Assembly: GCA_900762015.1 (NCBI GenBank)
Contig: CAAFEX010000047.1
Location: 1-5,759, forward strand
Length of the DNA: 5,759 nt
Origin: an uncultured Collinsella sp.
GTDB lineage: Bacteria > Actinomycetota > Coriobacteriia > Coriobacteriales > Coriobacteriaceae
Direction of reading: 5' to 3'
A program made the position numbers and the translations under genes. Below the pieces are notes generated by a model, which made no database searches, was not told the DNA's origin, and saw nothing but the letters and a program-made list of their open reading frames with translations. Numbering within the stretch: the stretch's first letter is position 1; the number at the start of each line of letters is the position of its first letter. Shown here piece after piece: positions 1 to 5,759 of this stretch.

Positions 1-398
1 AGACTGGCAAGCTTTGTGTTGTTGGCACTTCGACAGCGCTCTTTATTCCAACATGGAGCCTCGCAGTTTGAGTCGACTTGCCTCTGGAAGGTCCGATCTT
101 AACTTGATTTAGGATGAAAACAGATTACAGGTGCGCTCCTCTAGAAAGAAAGGAAACCAATCGCCGCCTTTCACCAGGAAAGTTTTTATAGCCCACCTCG
201 AGCAAAATGAAAGATGCGAGAGCGATTGGGGAACAACGCGAATCTCCCCTTTTGGGTGGGAGCGAGCCTTCAGCCACCGGCGAACGACTCGCCCTGGTCA
301 GAATCTGGAAGTGGTGCCGGGCCGCTTGGGCCTCCCCGGTGACTTCGTGGGGCTTACCTGCCTGACGTCGAGGAGTACATCCGCAAGATTCGTTCCCT
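1..398. other. Unassigned region left of the FHA gene
   Basis: No gene can be supported here. At the left edge all three forward frames are open for a short way, with stops at 69-71, 100-102 and 110-112, so the tail of an upstream gene is possible but its frame cannot be chosen. Bases about 100-230 are more A/T-rich than the rest, as in an intergenic stretch. A short frame at 343-426 reads ...DVEEYIRKIRSL... with codons typical of the window's real genes, then stops at TAG 424-426. It has no ATG, GTG or TTG start after the in-frame TGA at 340-342. It could be a displaced piece of the FHA gene. I see no tRNA, rRNA or recognisable riboswitch. Confidence 0.5.
148..187 (+). other. Weak hairpins followed by a T run
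   Basis: GAAAGG (148-153) can pair with CCTTTC (167-172). Alternatively CTTTC (168-172) can pair with GAAAG (178-182), directly followed by TTTTT (183-187). The second form resembles a rho-independent terminator, but its stem is only five mostly A-T pairs. It might end a transcript coming from the left edge. Chance pairing in a purine- and pyrimidine-rich stretch is equally likely. Confidence 0.15.
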
Positions 399-878
399 AT
401 GCCGTTTGCTCTCACGCCCGCTTTAGTTCCAAGTCGGGCGAGCCGCCGCGCTCATGCGACCCGTGGCGGCGACACGTCGACGCCGCGCTCGCTGAGCACA
501 TCTTCGGTCGCGGGCGAGCACGAGGTCGCGCCGGCGCATCCGCTGGGACTGCTGTGCGTGCAAAACGGCTACGTGGTGAGCGTCCCGCGCTGGATTCAGC
601 CGAGTGAGGAAGGCGTTGAGATCGGCGCGCTGGCAACGGGGGAGGGCGGCATCACCGACGACGTCTCGGCCCACCATGCCCATATCTGGTGCGATGCTCA
701 AAATATCTGGCACGTCGAGGACTTGTCGTCCACCAACGGAACCATGGTGGTAAACGGCGCGACGAACGTCTGCATCCAGGTCGAGCCCGGCCGCTCCGCT
801 CAGCTCAACCCCGGCGACGAGCTCAGACTTGGCGAATCCACCACCTACGCTATCCTCCTCGGCGTCGGCGCCCTCTAG
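399..878 (+). CDS. FHA-domain protein, 5' end uncertain
   Basis: The frame encodes up to 159 residues. Residues 1-48 are rich in Ser, Thr, Arg and Ala and look like a disordered linker. Residues about 50-155 form a forkhead-associated (FHA) domain, a fold that in most members binds phosphothreonine peptides. The family signature is visible as VSAHHAHI (residues 89-96) and DLSSTNGTMVVNG (108-120), followed by a strand and the NPGDELRLG turn (137-145). Ser90, His93, Asn113 and Gly114 match conserved positions. The Arg of the usual GR pair is Ala77 and the usual SRRH is SAHH, so phosphopeptide binding is doubtful. ATG 399 is the only start near the open end, but no ribosome-binding site precedes it and TGA 363-365 closes the frame upstream. 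The true gene may therefore be longer and broken by a frameshift. No neighbour indicates a partner kinase. Confidence 0.65.
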   Translation: MPFALTPALVPSRASRRAHATRGGDTSTPRSLSTSSVAGEHEVAPAHPLGLLCVQNGYVVSVPRWIQPSEEGVEIGALATGEGGITDDVSAHHAHIWCDAQNIWHVEDLSSTNGTMVVNGATNVCIQVEPGRSAQLNPGDELRLGESTTYAILLGVGAL

Positions 879-910
879 TCGGCAGATGGGGACGTTCCTT
901 TTATGCCGGC
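878..910. repeat. REP-like hairpin next to the FHA stop codon
   Basis: GTCGGCA (878-884, beginning with the last base of the FHA stop) can pair with TGCCGGC (904-910), giving seven pairs including one G-U. The loop carries GGGGACGTTCC (888-898). A related GGGGACG recurs at 950-956. From memory, GGGGACG(G)TTCC-type motifs occur as dispersed repeats in several bacterial genomes, some with REP-associated transposases. That link is recalled, not demonstrated. No T run follows the stem, so it is a poor terminator candidate. Confidence 0.3.
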
Positions 911-935
911 ACTCCGGGACACTCCATGGCGCGCC

Positions 936-975
936 AGGGCCAATCGCCCGGGGACGAAGCGTTCATTTTGGCCCT
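936..975. repeat. Inverted repeat, 8-bp arms
   Basis: AGGGCCAA (936-943) and TTGGCCCT (968-975) are perfectly complementary across a 24-base loop. The loop contains the second GGGGACG motif (950-956). Just upstream, TGGCGCGCCA (927-936) is a 10-bp palindrome. No T run follows. It may be part of the same repeated element as 878-910 or a structure ending FHA transcripts by another route. Function unknown. Confidence 0.3.
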
Positions 976-989
976 TGGCGGTCACCCGA

Positions 990-1003
990 GGTAAACCTTT
1001 ACC
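990..1003. promoter_or_regulatory. 14-bp palindrome, candidate operator
   Basis: GGTAAACCTTTACC is a palindrome with 6-bp arms and a 2-base centre. It lies 15 bases before the candidate nifJ -35 element and upstream of every coding start of nifJ, a common place for a dimeric regulator to bind. A wider GGCGGT (977-982) / ACCGCC (1001-1006) pair surrounds it. I do not recognise the motif as the site of a named regulator. Confidence 0.35.
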
Positions 1004-1018
1004 GCCCACCTATATTTG

Positions 1019-1048
1019 TCGAAATTACACTTGGCGGCGGGGTACAAT
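1019..1048 (+). promoter_or_regulatory. Candidate nifJ promoter
   Basis: TACAAT (1043-1048) is a good -10 element. TCGAAA (1019-1024) matches four of six bases of the -35 consensus at an 18-base spacing. The predicted transcript would start near 1054-1056, giving a leader of about 275 bases. An imperfect palindrome, GTCGAAATTACAC (1018-1030, four of six pairs), overlaps the -35 and could be a regulator site. Promoter calls by eye in GC-rich DNA are uncertain, but this is the most A/T-rich, best-spaced candidate between the two genes. Confidence 0.4.
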
Positions 1049-1050
1049 AA

Positions 1051-1077
1051 ACCCGCATGCGGATTTCCGTTGCGGGT
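1051..1077 (+). promoter_or_regulatory. Stem-loop at predicted 5' end of nifJ mRNA
   Basis: ACCCGCA (1051-1057) pairs perfectly with TGCGGGT (1071-1077), and inside it CGG (1060-1062) pairs with CCG (1067-1069) around an ATTT loop. The DNA also holds the 10-bp perfect palindrome CCGCATGCGG (1053-1062), which covers the predicted start point. It could stabilise the 5' end of the mRNA or bind a protein on DNA. The two readings cannot be separated from sequence alone. Confidence 0.35.
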
Positions 1078-1328
1078 GCCTCCCATCGCCGGGGCGTGCC
1101 CGGGAGCATCCGGCATGCGGCCTTTGCGGCGCTCGGTCATGTGCAAGACGGGCAGCTGGGCCTGTGGAGTGCGTGCAGCCCTCCTCGCCTCGGCATGCCT
1201 TCTCTCCACGCCATGTACCTGCTGCTCAGCCTGCCTGCCAGATGATGGAAGCAACAGCGAAAATCCCATCACGCCAATATCCCGGCGATCGCCGGGGCCT
1301 GTATACCTATATGAGAGGAGAGGGGTAT
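1055..1328 (+). promoter_or_regulatory. Long structured 5' leader of nifJ
   Basis: This stretch has no convincing gene and separates the candidate promoter from the nifJ start. It is GC-rich and full of complementary segments: CCGGG (1089-1093) with CCCGG (1099-1103), GTGGAG (1164-1169) with CTCCAC (1204-1209), and CTTCTCTCC (1199-1207) with GGAGAGGGG (1317-1325), the last covering the nifJ ribosome-binding site. The second and third pairings exclude each other, the layout of a translational switch. ATCGCCGGGGC occurs at both 1085-1095 and 1288-1298. I see none of the conserved boxes of the TPP riboswitch, although the enzyme uses TPP. The regulatory role is inferred. Confidence 0.35.
1281..1296 (+). 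promoter_or_regulatory. 16-bp perfect palindrome in the nifJ leader
   Basis: CCCGGCGATCGCCGGG is fully self-complementary. As RNA it makes a six-pair GC stem with a GATC loop, ending 16 bases before the AGGAG of the ribosome-binding site. As DNA it could be a binding site for a dimeric repressor acting as a roadblock. Its position next to the 1299-1332 hairpin would allow the two RNA stems to stack. Confidence 0.4.

Positions 1329-1332
<4 letters not shown>
1299..1332 (+). promoter_or_regulatory. nifJ ribosome-binding site in a start-codon hairpin
   Basis: The purine run GAGAGGAGAGGGG (1313-1325) includes AGGAG at 1316-1320, eight bases before ATG 1329, and fixes this start. An in-frame ATG at 1311 has no such site before it. 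TATACC (1302-1307) pairs with GGTATA (1324-1329). With flanking C-G and G-U pairs the stem spans 1299-1308 with 1323-1332. The AGGAG then lies in the loop and the start codon in the stem. Confidence 0.6.
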
Positions 1333-4868
<3,536 letters not shown>

Positions 4869-4878
4869 GTCTCCCACC

Positions 4879-5003
4879 GCAGGATCTGAGGGCTAACCTT
4901 CGCGGACGTCCTCGGACATGAAAGAACCCCCGCTGCGCACTACGTGCGGCGGGGGTTCTTTCGTCCTGCGGAGTGTCCGCGAAGGTTAGCCCTCAGATCC
5001 TGC
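4879..5003. repeat. Perfect 29-bp inverted repeat enclosing the terminator
   Basis: Bases 4879-4907 and 4975-5003 are exact reverse complements over all 29 positions, beginning GCAGGATCTG on the left. They lie symmetrically around the 4920-4962 terminator, separated from it by 12-base spacers on each side (4908-4919 and 4963-4974) that pair poorly. The whole 125-base element could fold into one long interrupted hairpin in RNA from either strand. No target-site duplication is evident at the ends. It could be an extended bidirectional terminator, a MITE-like repeat, or a processed 3' end structure. Confidence 0.8.
4920..4962. terminator. Bidirectional intrinsic terminator after nifJ
   Basis: GAAAGAACCCCCGC (4920-4933) pairs perfectly with GCGGGGGTTCTTTC (4949-4962), 14 pairs. 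Inside, CGCAC (4936-4940) pairs with GTGCG (4944-4948) around a TAC loop. The T-rich end TTCTTTC serves the + strand, and by symmetry the same sequence is read from the - strand. It lies 51 bases after the nifJ stop and downstream of the convergent DUF4143 gene, so it can end both transcripts. Confidence 0.9.
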
Positions 5004-5007
5004 TACG

Positions 5008-5047
5008 ACTACGTCCTCGGATTGTGCGGGCGGATGAAGGACGTAGT
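5008..5047. repeat. Inverted repeat, 10-bp arms
   Basis: ACTACGTCCT (5008-5017) and AGGACGTAGT (5038-5047) are exact reverse complements around a 20-base loop. ACGTCCTCGGA at 5011-5021 is also present at 4906-4916, so the right arm could pair instead with the inner edge of the 29-bp repeat. No T run follows on either strand. It may be a secondary structure at the 3' end of the convergent transcripts. Confidence 0.45.
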
Positions 5048-5073
5048 TGGCCGGGTGTTCCGTCCCTTTCGCT

Positions 5074-5096
5074 GTTTCGCGGCTTTGCCGCGAAAC
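5074..5096. repeat. GC-rich hairpin without a T run
   Basis: GTTTCGCGGC (5074-5083) pairs perfectly with GCCGCGAAAC (5087-5096) around a TTT loop (AAA on the other strand). It begins 60 bases beyond the DUF4143 stop on that gene's transcript. Neither side carries the T run expected of an intrinsic terminator. It may protect an mRNA 3' end or be a dispersed palindromic repeat. The rest of 4869-5156 holds no gene that I can support. Confidence 0.55.
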
Positions 5097-5156
5097 GCGC
5101 AGCACCTTGGGAAATGCATTGATGCGTGGACGGGGCTGGATTGCGGATTCAAATGG

Positions 5157-5759
5157 CTAGAGAGATATGGGTGCGAACGAGAAATCGTTATTGGGGTCAT
5201 CCTTTTCCATAAATTCATCGAGACAAAACGTCATGTAGATTGGAACGTACAGAACCTTGCCCTCTTTGCTGAGATTCTCGTGGCTCAGTACAACGGCCTC
5301 GGGAATTTTGTACTCGCCCACACTCATCAGACGATCGAGAGCCGCATGCGCTCGAACCTTCTTGCCCGATTTGACCTCGATTGGGACAACATGCCCGTGG
5401 GCGCCTTCGATCACAAAGTCAACTTCACCGACCTCACGCGTTTGGTAGTACCATGCATCCGCCCCGAGGGCAACGAGTTCCTGCGCGACCACGTTCTCAT
5501 AGAGACCGCCAAGGTTGGGAGTTTTCATATCAAGATAGACAGCGCGTGCAGTGCTGCCGGGGTACCGCGATGCGAGCATGCCTGTATCAGACTCATATAG
5601 TTTGAAGGCCGTCGTTTTCTCCGTCCTCTTGAGAGGACTCCGTGGCTCCGTCACCCTGGCGACCATCAATCCAACACCTCCGTTAACAAGCCACAGGAAA
5701 TCATGCTCATATTTTTTAACGCCACATTCATAACCCACAGCCGAAACAAGAACTCGTTG
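5157..5759 (-). CDS. DUF4143-type ATPase, C-terminal part only
   Basis: The reading frame enters from the right edge without a start and gives 200 residues before TAG. The match is to the C-terminal region of the AAA_14/DUF4143 ATPases, which usually have about 380-450 residues, so the N-terminal ATPase domain lies outside the window. Visible family features, numbered from the first visible residue, are KKYEHDFLWLV (15-25), PL-x8-FKLYESDTGML (42-62), LYENVVAQEL (86-95), EVDFVIE (112-118) and VPIEVKSGKK (125-134). Glu88, Asp114, Glu128 and Lys130 form a PD-(D/E)XK-like nuclease pattern, but activity is not established for the family. Its cellular role is unknown. The codons are visibly more A/T-ending than those of nifJ, consistent with low expression or transfer. 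The family name is secure from the motifs; function is not. Confidence 0.88.
   Translation of the reverse strand, partial: QRVLVSAVGYECGVKKYEHDFLWLVNGGVGLMVARVTEPRSPLKRTEKTTAFKLYESDTGMLASRYPGSTARAVYLDMKTPNLGGLYENVVAQELVALGADAWYYQTREVGEVDFVIEGAHGHVVPIEVKSGKKVRAHAALDRLMSVGEYKIPEAVVLSHENLSKEGKVLYVPIYMTFCLDEFMEKDDPNNDFSFAPISL

Noticed and set aside
131..607. A 158-codon plus-strand frame and overlapping minus-strand frames at 125-713
   Set aside because: No recognisable domain. They overlap the FHA frame in the wrong phase and show no consistent codon bias.
1285..1292. GCGATCGC, the cyanobacterial HIP1 octamer
   Set aside because: It is a single copy inside a longer palindrome, and nothing else suggests a cyanobacterium.
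903..1328. In-frame upstream extension of nifJ to ATG 903, or a start at ATG 1311
   Set aside because: The extension crosses the candidate promoter and has no PFOR homology or ribosome-binding site. ATG 1329 has a strong AGGAG at correct spacing and the family's usual N-terminus.
1055..1328. TPP riboswitch upstream of a TPP enzyme
   Set aside because: I could not find the conserved CUGAGA-type and companion boxes of that class in the leader.
4944..5600. A 218-codon plus-strand frame
   Set aside because: It begins inside the terminator hairpin and runs opposite to the DUF4143 gene, whose motifs are clear on the minus strand.

Overview
The window looks like chromosomal DNA from a GC-rich anaerobe. 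The best guess is a gut coriobacterium such as Collinsella. This rests on the strongly GC-ending codon use of the main gene, the single-chain pyruvate:ferredoxin oxidoreductase (an enzyme of anaerobes), and the mix of neighbours. It is an inference from style, not a match to a known genome.

Layout. Bases 1-398 hold no gene I can name, only short open stretches in different frames. Bases 399-878 (+) encode the visible part of an FHA-domain protein with a poorly defined, possibly frameshifted 5' end. Bases 878-1328 are a 450-base gene-free stretch. It holds a REP-like hairpin abutting the FHA stop, a second inverted repeat, a 14-bp palindrome, a candidate promoter and a long, highly structured nifJ leader. 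Bases 1329-4868 (+) are a complete nifJ (1179 residues) with all cofactor-binding cysteines and the TPP motif intact. Bases 4869-5156 lie between convergent genes and are dominated by inverted repeats: a strong terminator hairpin nested in a perfect 29-bp inverted repeat, then two further hairpins. Bases 5157-5759 (-) are the C-terminal half of a DUF4143-type ATPase that runs off the right edge.

How the parts relate. nifJ appears to be its own transcription unit, with a promoter near 1019-1048 and a terminator near 4920-4962. The same palindromic terminator can stop transcription arriving from the DUF4143 gene on the other strand. NifJ would oxidise pyruvate to acetyl-CoA and CO2 and pass electrons to ferredoxin or flavodoxin. 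Nothing links the FHA protein or the DUF4143 protein to that pathway. I see no convincing new multi-gene system. The most unusual material is non-coding: the nifJ leader, with pairings that could hide or expose the ribosome-binding site, and the 125-base nested inverted repeat after nifJ.
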